Assembly: GCF_038096165.1 (NCBI RefSeq)
Contig: NZ_CP151076.1
Location: forward strand, 5,267,501 to 5,331,500
Direction: 5' to 3'
Origin: Pseudomonas sp. G.S.17
GTDB taxonomy: Bacteria; Pseudomonadota; Gammaproteobacteria; Pseudomonadales; Pseudomonadaceae
Length of the DNA stretch: 64,000 nucleotides
Each line of letters opens with the position of its first letter. Positions within the stretch are counted from its first letter, which is position 1. The notes below the pieces were generated by a model that was not told the DNA's origin, made no database searches, and saw only the letters and a program-made list of their open reading frames with translations. The position numbers were made by a program, and so were the translations under genes. This document shows, piece by piece, positions 37,929 to 46,757 of this stretch.

Positions 37929-38099
37929 TCAATGAGTGCGCATACCTGCGGCGGTCATGAACATCCGCAGCAGGCTGGCGACGATATACAGGGCGAACAC
38001 ACTGCCCGCCCAGATACCGATCAACCAGGCCACGCGCTGCCAGAGCGGCTTTTTCAGGGCCGGGTCCTGGTCGTCATGAAAAGATTCTTTGCCAGACAT
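37929..38099 (-). CDS. DUF2474 small membrane protein of the cio operon
   Basis: A 56-residue protein (MSGKESFHDDQDPALKKPLW, then a single hydrophobic helix WLIGIWAGSVFALYIVASLL, ending AAGMRTH). GAGGAG lies about 8 nt before the ATG at 38097-38099. Small DUF2474 proteins with the K/R-P-LWQRV-W start commonly end cyanide-insensitive oxidase operons and may be an accessory subunit comparable to CydX; that role is inferred. It is 52 bp downstream of cioB. Confidence 0.85.
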   Translation of the reverse strand: MSGKESFHDDQDPALKKPLWQRVAWLIGIWAGSVFALYIVASLLRMFMTAAGMRTH

Positions 38100-38151
38100 C
38101 GCCAATCTCCTCTATCAATGGCTCCGGCGCTAAGCGCCAGAGGCCAGTCTG

Positions 38152-39159
38152 CTAGTGATAGCCGTCTTCCTGGGTGACCTTGCCACGGAACACGTAGTAG
38201 CTCCAGAACGTGTAGCCCAGGATGCACGGGATGATGAACAGCGTCCCGACCAGCATGAACCCCTGGCTTTGCGGTGGCGAAGCAGCGTCCCAGATGGAAA
38301 TCGACGGCGGCACGATGTTCGGCCACAAGCTGATACCCAGGCCGCTGTAGCCGAGGAAAATCAGCACCAGCGTCAACAGGAACGGCGTGTAGTTCGCATT
38401 ACGCGCCACGGCTTTGAACAAACCGTACATGGTCACCAGCACCAGAATCGGCACTGGCAGGAACCAGAATAGATTCGGCAGCGTAAACCAGCGATTGGCG
38501 ATGTCCGGGTGGGCCAGCGGCGTCCAGAGACTGACAATGCCGATCACGGCCAGCACCGCAAAGGCCAACGGACGCGCCAGATCATGCATTGCCTTTTGCA
38601 ACGCGCCTTCGGTCTTCATGATCAGCCAGGTGCAGCCCAGCAGCGCATAGGCAACAATCAACGCCACACCGCAGAACATCGTGAACGGTGTGAGCCAGTC
38701 CAGTGAACCGCCAGCAAATTGCCGGTTGACCACCGGGAAGCCATCAATAAACGCCCCTAGCGCTACCCCCTGGAAGAACGTGGCCGTCAGCGAGCCGCCA
38801 ATAAAGGCCTTGTCCCACAAGTGACGCTTGGCGGCGGTGGCCTTGAAACGGAACTCGAACGCAACGCCACGGAAAATCAGCCCGATCAGCATCAGGATCA
38901 ATGGCAGATAAAGCGCCGACAACACCACCGAATAAGCCAGCGGGAATGCGCCGAACAAACCCGCGCCCCCGAGGACCAGCCAGGTTTCGTTACCGTCCCA
39001 GACTGGCGCGACGGTGTTCATCATCACATCGCGGTCGTGCTCTTGCTTCATGAACGGGAAGAGGATGCCGATGCCGAGGTCAAAGCCGTCCATCACGACG
39101 TACATCATGATGCCGAAGATGATGATGATGGCCCAGATCAGCGGAAGATCAATACCCAT
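38152..39159 (-). CDS. cioB: Cytochrome bd-type (cyanide-insensitive) quinol oxidase subunit II
   Basis: Subunit II of the inner-membrane quinol oxidase that reduces oxygen to water. The 335 residues have about eight transmembrane helices and the family blocks GFDLGIGILFPF, NGNETWLVLGGAGLFGAFP (in part) and RGVAFEFRFKA. The start ATG (39157-39159) lies three bases after the cioA stop, so translation is probably coupled. It is the second gene of cioA-cioB-DUF2474. Confidence 0.95.
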   Translation of the reverse strand: MGIDLPLIWAIIIIFGIMMYVVMDGFDLGIGILFPFMKQEHDRDVMMNTVAPVWDGNETWLVLGGAGLFGAFPLAYSVVLSALYLPLILMLIGLIFRGVAFEFRFKATAAKRHLWDKAFIGGSLTATFFQGVALGAFIDGFPVVNRQFAGGSLDWLTPFTMFCGVALIVAYALLGCTWLIMKTEGALQKAMHDLARPLAFAVLAVIGIVSLWTPLAHPDIANRWFTLPNLFWFLPVPILVLVTMYGLFKAVARNANYTPFLLTLVLIFLGYSGLGISLWPNIVPPSISIWDAASPPQSQGFMLVGTLFIIPCILGYTFWSYYVFRGKVTQEDGYH

Positions 39160-39162
39160 GGC

Positions 39163-40605
39163 TTAATGCTCCTTGGTCAGGCTGTCTTGATTGACGTGGT
39201 CTTCGGCGCCTTCTTCAGCGGCGGAGAGCGGACGAGCCGGAGTACGTTTCTGACCAGGGCCGCCGTGCTTGGGCGTATCGCCTTCGTTGACCACCGGACC
39301 TTTGCGCACCAGACGCATCATGTAGCCAAGACCGGTACCAAACAGCAGGAAATACACCACGACAAACAGCACCAGAGTAAAAGTCATCTGCTCGATGCTG
39401 TGCCCGGACGAGGCGTCCTTGGTTCGCATCAGGCCGTACACGACCCAAGGCTGACGACCGACTTCGGTGGTGATCCAGCCCGCCAGAATCGCAATCAGGC
39501 CCGAAGGTCCCATCCACAGCGCCAGGTACAGGAACGGACGGGATTTGTAGAGCGTGTCACGCTTGCGCAGCCACAGGCTCCACAGTCCGGTGAAGATCAT
39601 CAGGAAGCCGAGGCCGACCATGACCCGGAACGACCAGAACACAATGGTCGAATTGGGCCGGTCTTCAGGCTTGAATTCCTTGAGCGCCGGGACTTGCTTG
39701 TCCAGGCTGTGGGTGAGGATCAGGCTGCCCAGATACGGGATTTCCACGGCAAAGTCAGTTGTTTCAGTTTTCATGTTCGGCAGGCCGAACAGGATCAATG
39801 GCGTCGGCTCGTCACCGACGTTTTCCCAATGACCTTCAATCGCAGCGATTTTTGCCGGTTGATGCTCAAGGGTATTCAGACCATGGAAGTCGCCGATCAC
39901 GGCCTGTACCGGCGCGACCAGCAGCGCCATCCACATGGCCATCGACAGCATCTTGCGGATTGGCGGTGTGTCGCGACCGCGCAGCAAATGCCAGGCAGCC
40001 GATGAACCGACGAAGAACGCCGTTGCCACGAACGCTGCCACGGACATGTGCGCCAGGCGGTACGGGAACGATGGATTGAACACCACGGCGAACCAGTCGG
40101 TCGGGATCACCCGGCCGTCGACGATTTCAAAGCCCTGCGGGGTCTGCATCCAGCTGTTGGACGACAGAATCCAGAAGGTCGAAATCAGGGTGCCGATAGC
40201 CACCATGACCGTCGAGAAAAAGTGCAGGTTGCGACCGACGCGATTCCAGCCGAACAACATGACGCCGAGGAAGCCTGCTTCGAGGAAGAACGCCGTAAGC
40301 ACCTCGTAGGTCAGCAGCGGACCGGTGACAGCCCCCGCGAAATCCGAAAACCGGCTCCAGTTGGTGCCGAATTGATAGGCCATGACCAACCCGGAAACCA
40401 CACCCATACCGAAGTTAACGGCAAAGATCTTCGACCAGAAATGGTACAGGTCACGGTAGACGTCTTCACGGGTCTTCAGCCACAGCCCTTCGAGCACAGC
40501 CAGATAACTTGCCAGACCAATGGTGATGGCAGGAAACAGAATGTGGAACGAAATGGTGAACGCGAACTGAATTCGGGCGAGATCAATTGCCTCCAAACCG
40601 AACAT
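39163..40605 (-). CDS. cioA: Cytochrome bd-type (cyanide-insensitive) quinol oxidase subunit I
   Basis: The haem-carrying subunit I, 480 residues, with about nine transmembrane helices. The start LARIQFAFTISFHILFPA includes the axial His for a b-type haem. FHGLNTLEHQPAKIAAIEGHW begins a short Q-loop, and WVVYGLMRTKDA is near the C-terminus. The short Q-loop groups it with P. aeruginosa CioA, which works in the presence of cyanide, rather than with long-loop E. coli CydA. A hydrophilic C-terminal tail ends DSLTKEH. An Anr-like site lies about 150 bp upstream. Confidence 0.94.
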   Translation of the reverse strand: MFGLEAIDLARIQFAFTISFHILFPAITIGLASYLAVLEGLWLKTREDVYRDLYHFWSKIFAVNFGMGVVSGLVMAYQFGTNWSRFSDFAGAVTGPLLTYEVLTAFFLEAGFLGVMLFGWNRVGRNLHFFSTVMVAIGTLISTFWILSSNSWMQTPQGFEIVDGRVIPTDWFAVVFNPSFPYRLAHMSVAAFVATAFFVGSSAAWHLLRGRDTPPIRKMLSMAMWMALLVAPVQAVIGDFHGLNTLEHQPAKIAAIEGHWENVGDEPTPLILFGLPNMKTETTDFAVEIPYLGSLILTHSLDKQVPALKEFKPEDRPNSTIVFWSFRVMVGLGFLMIFTGLWSLWLRKRDTLYKSRPFLYLALWMGPSGLIAILAGWITTEVGRQPWVVYGLMRTKDASSGHSIEQMTFTLVLFVVVYFLLFGTGLGYMMRLVRKGPVVNEGDTPKHGGPGQKRTPARPLSAAEEGAEDHVNQDSLTKEH

Positions 40606-40756
40606 AGGTCTTCCTCTTCAGGTTATACAGCTGGTGACTTGAGGCCATCAGCGACTGCCCCCACAAATATGGAGCACGGCAGGGTGGAATTGTTCTGTGT
40701 TGTTTCTGGCATGGGGGATCTGTTGGTTGCGCCTACACACGATTGCTTTATGTGCA

Positions 40757-40770
40757 TTGACGCAGGTCAA
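40757..40770. promoter_or_regulatory. Anr/FNR-like palindrome upstream of cioAB
   Basis: TTGAC-GCAG-GTCAA has perfect 5-bp arms and the spacing of the Anr/FNR site (TTGAT-N4-ATCAA), differing at one symmetric base pair. It lies about 150 bp upstream of cioA and 245 bp before the divergent MFS gene. Anr represses cioAB in P. aeruginosa, so a link is plausible. Apart from this, the 409-bp region holds nothing I can name. Confidence 0.5.
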
Positions 40771-41014
40771 CCAACGATCAAAGAGTAGACCTATTTGAAC
40801 GCGTGCTCTGTGTGGTCTTTTGTCGCGTGACGTCTTGCCTCACCCCGCAAACGCCCGCCCAGCTTGGGCCTCGGAGTTTTCTGATATCGAAGTGGAATTT
40901 GTAAGCGGCGCATCTTCCGCAAAAAAATCCGGCGGCATCGCCCATACTTTCAGGCAATGCATTGTTACAAAGTGATAATCTCGGCCATCCCCCCCCGCCA
41001 GGCCGCTGTAACTC

Positions 41015-42268
41015 ATGCCGACTCAAGCCCCCGTTCTGTTGCGCAATCATCGTCCGTTCGTCGCTTTCTGGTTCGCCCGTATCTTCACCGCCAGTGGTTT
41101 TCAGATGCTGACAGTGGCCATTGGCTGGAATCTTTATCAGCTGACCGGCAACGTTCTGGACCTGGGTTTGGTCGGGCTCGTGGAGTTCGCACCTCGCGTG
41201 CTGTTCATGTTGCACACCGGTCACGTGGCGGATCGCTACGACCGACGCAAGATCGCCGCGCTGTGCCAGACCGCACAGGCATTGATCGCTCTGGCGCTGT
41301 TCATCGGCAGCACCACGGACAGCGTGACGCGGGAAATGATCTTTATTCTGGCGTTTGCCCTGGGCGCGTCTCGCTCGTTCGAAATGCCTGCGACCCAGGC
41401 GCTGCTGCCGAGTATCGTGCCCAGCTCACTGTTCCCCCGGGCGGTAGCGTCGGCGCAGTCGGCGCAGCAAACCGCGACCATCGTCGCGCCGGCGCTGGGC
41501 GGTTTTCTGTATGCATTCGGCAGCAGCTGGGTCTACGGCCCGACCGTGCTGCTATATCTGATTGCCTGCGGGTTAATGCTCAGCCTGCCCGCTCGCCAGA
41601 TGGCGTTAAACAAGGGCAAGGCAACGCTCGATTCGCTGATGGCCGGAATTCGCTTTATCCGTAGCCGCCCGGACGTACTCGGCGCGATTTCCCTGGATCT
41701 GTTCGCGGTGCTGCTCGGCGGCGCGACTGCGCTGTTGCCAGTATTCGCCAGCGATATCCTGCTGACCGGCCCGTGGGGCTTGGGTTTGTTGCGGTCGGCG
41801 CCAGCAGTCGGCGCGCTGGGCATGTCGTTGTGGCTCGCGCACTTCAACGTCGAACGCAACGTGGGACGCGTGATGTTTACCGCCGTCGGCGTGTTCGGGG
41901 TGGCGACCATCGCGTTCGGTTTGTCGACGTCGTTCTGGTTTTCCCTGGCCGTGCTGGTCGTGCTGGGTGCGGCGGACATGATCAGCATGGTGATCCGCGC
42001 TTCGTTCGTGCAGCTGGAAACCCCGGATGAAATGCGCGGCCGCGTCAGTGCGGTCAACGGGCTGTTCATTGGCGCATCCAATCAACTTGGGGAGTTCGAA
42101 TCCGGTTTGACCGCGCATTGGCTGGGCACCGTCCCGGCAGTAGTGCTGGGCGGCGTCGGCACCCTGGCGGTGACCGGTATCTGGATCAAGCTGTTCCCGA
42201 CCCTGGCCAATCGCGACCGGATGCGGGATGTGGTGGAAGAGGCGGGAGTACAGAAGGCGACCGTTTAA
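41015..42268 (+). CDS. MFS transporter (EntS-like exporter family)
   Basis: A 417-residue inner-membrane protein with about 11-12 transmembrane segments. It has the MFS loop motif GHVADRYDRRKIAAL between helices 2 and 3, and ETPDEMRGRVSAVNGLFIGASNQLGEFESG near helix 10, typical of the MFS_3/EntS-like group. Members include enterobactin exporters and drug exporters; the substrate here is unknown, and no siderophore gene is near. The ribosome-binding site is weak. It diverges from cioA. Confidence 0.85.
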   Translation: MPTQAPVLLRNHRPFVAFWFARIFTASGFQMLTVAIGWNLYQLTGNVLDLGLVGLVEFAPRVLFMLHTGHVADRYDRRKIAALCQTAQALIALALFIGSTTDSVTREMIFILAFALGASRSFEMPATQALLPSIVPSSLFPRAVASAQSAQQTATIVAPALGGFLYAFGSSWVYGPTVLLYLIACGLMLSLPARQMALNKGKATLDSLMAGIRFIRSRPDVLGAISLDLFAVLLGGATALLPVFASDILLTGPWGLGLLRSAPAVGALGMSLWLAHFNVERNVGRVMFTAVGVFGVATIAFGLSTSFWFSLAVLVVLGAADMISMVIRASFVQLETPDEMRGRVSAVNGLFIGASNQLGEFESGLTAHWLGTVPAVVLGGVGTLAVTGIWIKLFPTLANRDRMRDVVEEAGVQKATV

Positions 42269-42312
42269 CTTCATTCTCGGATAACGGCGGGAGCTCGCTC
42301 CCACGCCTGATT

Positions 42313-43245
42313 TCAGCACCCGGCCAAGGAAAACGCGCCCACCAACCACCGATACAACTCATCGGCCTCCTGCGCCTGTCCCTTGGCCCTCAGACAGCCA
42401 TGGACCAATCCCTTACCCGGATAAAAGCTCGTCGCAACGCCCGCATCGCGCAGTTTCTGCTCATAAACCACGCCGTCATCACGCAGCGGATCGAACTGCG
42501 CGACGGCAATGAACGCCGGGGCGAGCTGGCTGAAGTCTTGCGCCAGCAAGGGCCAGGCATAAGGCGACTGCATGTGTTCAGGCTTTGTCGCGTACAGCGC
42601 CAGATAACAATCAATATCCACGCTGCTCAATAGTGGGGCGTCGGCACATTCGCTGCGCGATGGCAAATCTGCTGCGCCGCCCAACGCCGGATAGATCAGG
42701 ACCTGACCGCTGGGCTGGCGCTGCCGCGCATCGCGCAGCGCCAGGCACAACGCAGCCGCCAAGGTCGCCCCCGCGCTATCACCGGCAACCGCGACCTTTG
42801 ACGGATCGATGCGCAGCCAGTCTGCTTGCGCCTGAATGCCATGCCAGACCGCCACACAATCCTCGAAAGCCGCCGGAAACGGATGCTCCGGCGCCAGCCG
42901 ATAGTCCACAGCGATGACCACACAGCCCAGATCAAGGGCGAGATCGGTGCAGATGAAATCGTGAGAATCCAGATCGCCCACCACCCACCCGCCGCCATGC
43001 AGGTACAGCACGCAATCAGCAACAGTGTTCGGGGAAAGGCTTTCAGGTCGATAACTGCGAACCGGCACATCAGCCAGTTCGAAATCCGTTACGGCTAGGC
43101 CAGCCGGACGTGACGGGTTAAACGCGCGGCACATCTTCGAATAAGCCGCGCGCTGCTCGTTCATATCCGGAGCGGAGGAGCTGAAGATCAGGGTCCTGGC
43201 GACGAACCCGGCCATTTCGGCAGACAGAGGGTAATGGGTGGTCAC
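42313..43245 (-). CDS. Alpha/beta hydrolase, hormone-sensitive-lipase family
   Basis: A 310-residue esterase or lipase with the HSL oxyanion motif HGGGW near residue 84, the nucleophile elbow GDSAGA near 156, an Asp in the FDPLRDDG segment, and the catalytic His in VHGCL near the end. I use the GTG start at 43243-43245 with GGAG five nt upstream. The longer frame would begin at an ATG inside the neighbouring REP repeat, which is unlikely to be coding. It has no signal peptide and is therefore cytoplasmic. Natural substrate unknown; short-chain esters are likely for the family. Confidence 0.87.
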   Translation of the reverse strand: MTTHYPLSAEMAGFVARTLIFSSSAPDMNEQRAAYSKMCRAFNPSRPAGLAVTDFELADVPVRSYRPESLSPNTVADCVLYLHGGGWVVGDLDSHDFICTDLALDLGCVVIAVDYRLAPEHPFPAAFEDCVAVWHGIQAQADWLRIDPSKVAVAGDSAGATLAAALCLALRDARQRQPSGQVLIYPALGGAADLPSRSECADAPLLSSVDIDCYLALYATKPEHMQSPYAWPLLAQDFSQLAPAFIAVAQFDPLRDDGVVYEQKLRDAGVATSFYPGKGLVHGCLRAKGQAQEADELYRWLVGAFSLAGC

Positions 43246-43276
43246 AAAGACTCCATTGGGTGTGGGAGTGAACATC

Positions 43277-43330
43277 TGTGGGAGCGAGCTTGCTCGCGAA
43301 GCCGCCGCTTCGCCAACAAGTTGGCCCCTA
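43277..43330. repeat. REP unit, GTGGGAGC family, with degraded partner
   Basis: The unit GTGGGAGCGAGCTTGCTCGC (about 43279-43298) is followed by a diverged inverted unit (GCTTCGCCAACAAGTTGGCCCC) before the choX-like stop region. Confidence 0.7.
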
Positions 43331-43341
43331 CGAAACCAGCG

Positions 43342-44283
43342 CTACTTCCCGATTGCGGCGACAACCGCTGGCGCTGCGTCCTTGCCATCGAAGGTTGTCA
43401 CGCCGGCCAGCCAGCGTTGCAGATCTTCGGGATGATCCTTCAGCCATTGTTTGGCGACATCATCCGGCGCCTTGCGATCCATGATCGGCACCATCATCTG
43501 GCTTTCCTGAGCGGCGGTGAACGTCAGATTGGTCAGCAATTTGCTGACGTTCGGGCAGCGCTGGGCGTAGTCCGGAGCGGTTACGACGGAAACGGTCGCG
43601 GCGCCTTCCTGTGGACCAAAGACGTCTTCGCTGCCGGTCAGGTAATCGATTTTCATATTGATGTTCATTGGGTGCGGGGTCCAGCCGACAAACACCACCC
43701 ATTCGTTGCGTTTGACCGCGCGCTGAACCGCCGCCAGCATCCCCGCCTCGCCCGACTCGACCAACTGGAAGCCACCGAGGCCGAACTGGTTCTTGGCGAT
43801 CATGTCCTTGATGTTGGTATTGGCGCCGGTGCCTGGTTCGATGCCGTAGATCTTGCCGCCGAGCTTGTCCTTGAATTTGGCGATATCGCCGAAGGTCTTG
43901 AGCCCGCCAGCCGCCACGTAATCCGGCACCGCCAACGTCGCCTGAGCATCACTCATGCTGGGTTTATCGAGGACTTTGACCTGATTGGCCGCCACGAACG
44001 GGGCGATATTCTTGTCCATCGCCGGCTTCCAGTAGCCGAGGAAGATATCCAGACGCCCGTCGCGTAAACCGCCGAAGACAATCTGCTGCGCCGCGCTGGT
44101 CTGTTTGACGTCATAGCCCATGTTTTGCAGCAAGACCTGGGCAACCGCGCTGGTGGCGATCACATCGGTCCAGTTGACCACGCCCATGCGTACGTTCTGG
44201 CACGCAGCGGGTTCGGCAGCCAGCAACGCTGTACTGCTCAGCATCAATACACCGCAACTGATATGACGAATTAGTTTCTTCAT
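43342..44283 (-). CDS. Choline/betaine-type ABC transporter substrate-binding protein
   Basis: A 313-residue periplasmic protein with signal peptide MKKLIRHISCGVLMLSSTALLAA. The mature protein is an OpuAC/ProX-type glycine-betaine-choline binding domain: VRMGVVNWTDVIATSAVAQVLL at the start, GIEPGTGANTNIKDMI near 150, and WVVFVGWTPHPMN near 195, where aromatic residues would form the quaternary-amine box. The closest group is the ChoX/CbcX/CaiX/BetX set. No permease or ATPase gene is adjacent, so it is probably an orphan binding protein that serves a shared transporter, as known for Pseudomonas CaiX and BetX. Confidence 0.85.
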   Translation of the reverse strand: MKKLIRHISCGVLMLSSTALLAAEPAACQNVRMGVVNWTDVIATSAVAQVLLQNMGYDVKQTSAAQQIVFGGLRDGRLDIFLGYWKPAMDKNIAPFVAANQVKVLDKPSMSDAQATLAVPDYVAAGGLKTFGDIAKFKDKLGGKIYGIEPGTGANTNIKDMIAKNQFGLGGFQLVESGEAGMLAAVQRAVKRNEWVVFVGWTPHPMNINMKIDYLTGSEDVFGPQEGAATVSVVTAPDYAQRCPNVSKLLTNLTFTAAQESQMMVPIMDRKAPDDVAKQWLKDHPEDLQRWLAGVTTFDGKDAAPAVVAAIGK

Positions 44284-44455
44284 GCGTGCTCCCTCGGGTC
44301 GGCTCGATATTTTTTGGTTTTTTCAAGCATCAGCGGCAATACGAGTGCTGCCGGAGTGACCAAATTACGCAGCAGTGCGCTGCATGAAGCGCACCAGCGC
44401 GACCTGTGCTTGCACTCTGGCGACATTCAAAGCCAGCGCTGCAGGAGCGGGCCTG

Positions 44456-44519
44456 GTGGGAGCGAGCTTGCTCGCGAATAGGCCAGAACCACCGCCTTCG
44501 CGAGCAAGCTCGCTCCCAC
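44456..44519. repeat. REPIN, GTGGGAGC family
   Basis: GTGGGAGCGAGCTTGCTCGC... and ...GCGAGCAAGCTCGCTCCCAC form a close inverted pair with a short spacer, downstream of the paoC-like gene. Confidence 0.85.
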
Positions 44520-44546
44520 ACAGTTGCCACAGGTAAGCACTACCCG

Positions 44547-46757
44547 TTAAAGCACCTTATCCAGCGTAATCGGGAAGTCCCGAACGCGCTTGCCGGTTGC
44601 ATGGTAGATCGCGTTGGCGACCGCCGCTGCGACGCCCACGATGCCGATTTCGCCGACACCCTTGGAACCCAATGCATTGACGATCTCGTCGTCTTCTTCA
44701 ACGAGAATCACATCAATGTCGCCGATATCGGCATTAACCGGAATGTGGTACTCGGCAAGACTGTGGTTCATCTGACGCCCCAGGTGATGGTCAGTCTGGG
44801 TTTCTTCATGCAATGCCATGCCGATGCCCCAGACCACGCCGCCGAGGATCTGGCTGCGGGCCATTTTCGGATTGACTACCCGTCCCGCCGCGATGGCGCT
44901 GACCACCCGGCTGACCCGAATGCTGCCCAGATCTTCGTCCACCTGCACTTCGACGAAAACCGCCGAATGCGTCGCGGTGGAATAAGCTTTGCGCTTCTTG
45001 TCCGGCTCGGCGTCGATCTGCACCTCAAGCCCATCGGGAAGGCCGCTCAATACCTCGGCCAACGCCAGCTGTTGCTCACCCAAATACAGGTAGCCTTGGG
45101 CAAGGGTCATCTGATCGGCGCGGGCTAAATTCCACTGCGCATCGATCTGGCAGGCCGCCTCGAACAGCTTCTCGCGCAAGGCCTTGCTGGCCTGTTGCAC
45201 AGCGGTGCCCACCGAAGAAACAGTGAAGGAACCACCCTGCAATGGCGCAGTGGGCAGCGAGGAGTCGCCAAGCAAAAAGGTGACATCTTCAGTCGCAACG
45301 CCCGCCGCCGCTGCCGCGATCTGGGTCATGACGGTGTAGGTGCCGGTGCCGATATCGGTGGTTGCGCTGCTGACGATCAACTTGCCATCAACGCCCAGCC
45401 GGGCCTTGGCGCTGGCCTTCATTTGCATCGCTTCCCAGACGCCGCCCGCCATACCCCAACCGATCAGCTGCCGACCTTCACGCATGCTGCGCGGTTCCGG
45501 ATTGCGCTTGCTCCAGCCGAAACGTTCCGCGCCCTGCGCATAGCAGGCGCGCAGCTCTTTGCTCGAATAAGGCTTGTCTTCATTGCCATTGCGCTCGGCG
45601 AAATTGATCAGGCGCAATTGCACCGGGTCGATCGCGACGGCGCAGGCCAGTTCATCCATGGCGCATTCCAGGCCGATCAAGCCCAGGGCGGCCCCAGGCG
45701 CGCGCATGTCCAGTGGGGTGAAGACATCCAGCGCCGCGAGTTTGTAAGTGAGCTGCACGTTGTCGCACTGATAGAGCATGCCGCTCCATTCCACGACGTG
45801 CTCGGTGAAGTCTTCAAAACGCGAGGTCTGGCCGATGGCTTCGTGCCCGACCGCCAACAGCCGGCCATTGGCCGCTGCACCCAGACGCAGATGCTGCAAG
45901 GTTCGCGGACGATAGCCAAAGGTGAACATCTGCTGTCGGGTCAAGGTCACGCGCACCGAACGCTTCAACTCCAGCGCAGCCATGACCGCGAGTGGCAGCT
46001 GATATTGCGGACGCAGTCCGGAACCGAACGCGCCACCGACAAAGGCGGCGAACACGCGGATCTTTTCCTTTTCCATGCCGAATACCTTGTGCAGGTAATC
46101 CTGACAATTCTGCGGGCCTTGGGTCTTGTCATGAATATGCAGGCTGCCATCGGCTTGATACAGCACGGTGGACGCGTGGGGTTCCATCGGATTGTGATGC
46201 TCGATGGGCGTGCTGTAGTGAACGTCGACGCTCAATGCTGATCCGGCAAACTCAGCCTGGAAGTTGCCGCGCGGCTTGGGCAGTTCGGCCGGTGCGTCCT
46301 GGGATTCGTCCAGTACCGCGAGCAAATCCGTCTCGTGATCTTCGACCAGATATTCGATACGCACCAATGAACCGGCATATCGCGCCAGCTCCAGGGTTTC
46401 GGCCACCACCAGCGCCAGCGGCTGGCCGCTGTACATAACCCGGTCGTTATACAACGGGCGGAACGGCGAACCTTCTGCCGAATCGGCGTCCTGATAGTCT
46501 TTGTCGTAGCTGGCGAGTCTTGGACGGTTTTTGTGATCCAGGACCATCACTACGCCGGGAACCTGCAAGGCCTCGGTGATATCGATATGCGTCACGCGGC
46601 CACGGGCAATGCTGCTGGACACCACGCTGCCGTGCAGCAAGCCGGTTTCCGGAAATTCACCGGCATAACGCGCCTGTCCGGTGACTTTCAGTCGGCCGTC
46701 AACGCGGTCCAGCGGTTGGCCCAGCGGCGTGGACGGCTTATTGGTCAGGCTGTTCAT
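44547..46757 (-). CDS. paoC: Molybdenum-cofactor subunit of a xanthine-oxidase-family dehydrogenase (PaoC-like)
   Basis: The 736-residue large subunit. It has an Ald_Xan_dh_C domain at the start (LDRVDGRLKVTGQARYAGEF), molybdopterin-cytosine-dinucleotide binding blocks (GGAFGSGLRPQ near 240, MRAPGAALGLIGLECAMDEL near 350, GTYTVMTQIAA near 450), and the catalytic Glu in GSKGVGEIGI near 700. The three-gene order matches E. coli paoABC/yagTSR, a periplasmic aldehyde oxidoreductase. No Tat signal is seen on the partner here, so this enzyme may stay in the cytoplasm. Its ATG overlaps the preceding stop (ATGA). The real substrate is unknown. Confidence 0.88.
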   Translation of the reverse strand: MNSLTNKPSTPLGQPLDRVDGRLKVTGQARYAGEFPETGLLHGSVVSSSIARGRVTHIDITEALQVPGVVMVLDHKNRPRLASYDKDYQDADSAEGSPFRPLYNDRVMYSGQPLALVVAETLELARYAGSLVRIEYLVEDHETDLLAVLDESQDAPAELPKPRGNFQAEFAGSALSVDVHYSTPIEHHNPMEPHASTVLYQADGSLHIHDKTQGPQNCQDYLHKVFGMEKEKIRVFAAFVGGAFGSGLRPQYQLPLAVMAALELKRSVRVTLTRQQMFTFGYRPRTLQHLRLGAAANGRLLAVGHEAIGQTSRFEDFTEHVVEWSGMLYQCDNVQLTYKLAALDVFTPLDMRAPGAALGLIGLECAMDELACAVAIDPVQLRLINFAERNGNEDKPYSSKELRACYAQGAERFGWSKRNPEPRSMREGRQLIGWGMAGGVWEAMQMKASAKARLGVDGKLIVSSATTDIGTGTYTVMTQIAAAAAGVATEDVTFLLGDSSLPTAPLQGGSFTVSSVGTAVQQASKALREKLFEAACQIDAQWNLARADQMTLAQGYLYLGEQQLALAEVLSGLPDGLEVQIDAEPDKKRKAYSTATHSAVFVEVQVDEDLGSIRVSRVVSAIAAGRVVNPKMARSQILGGVVWGIGMALHEETQTDHHLGRQMNHSLAEYHIPVNADIGDIDVILVEEDDEIVNALGSKGVGEIGIVGVAAAVANAIYHATGKRVRDFPITLDKVL

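Noticed and set aside
40971..40980. Promoter for the MFS gene from GATAAT at 40974-40979
   Set aside because: No acceptable -35 hexamer lies 16-18 bp upstream, so I do not list it.
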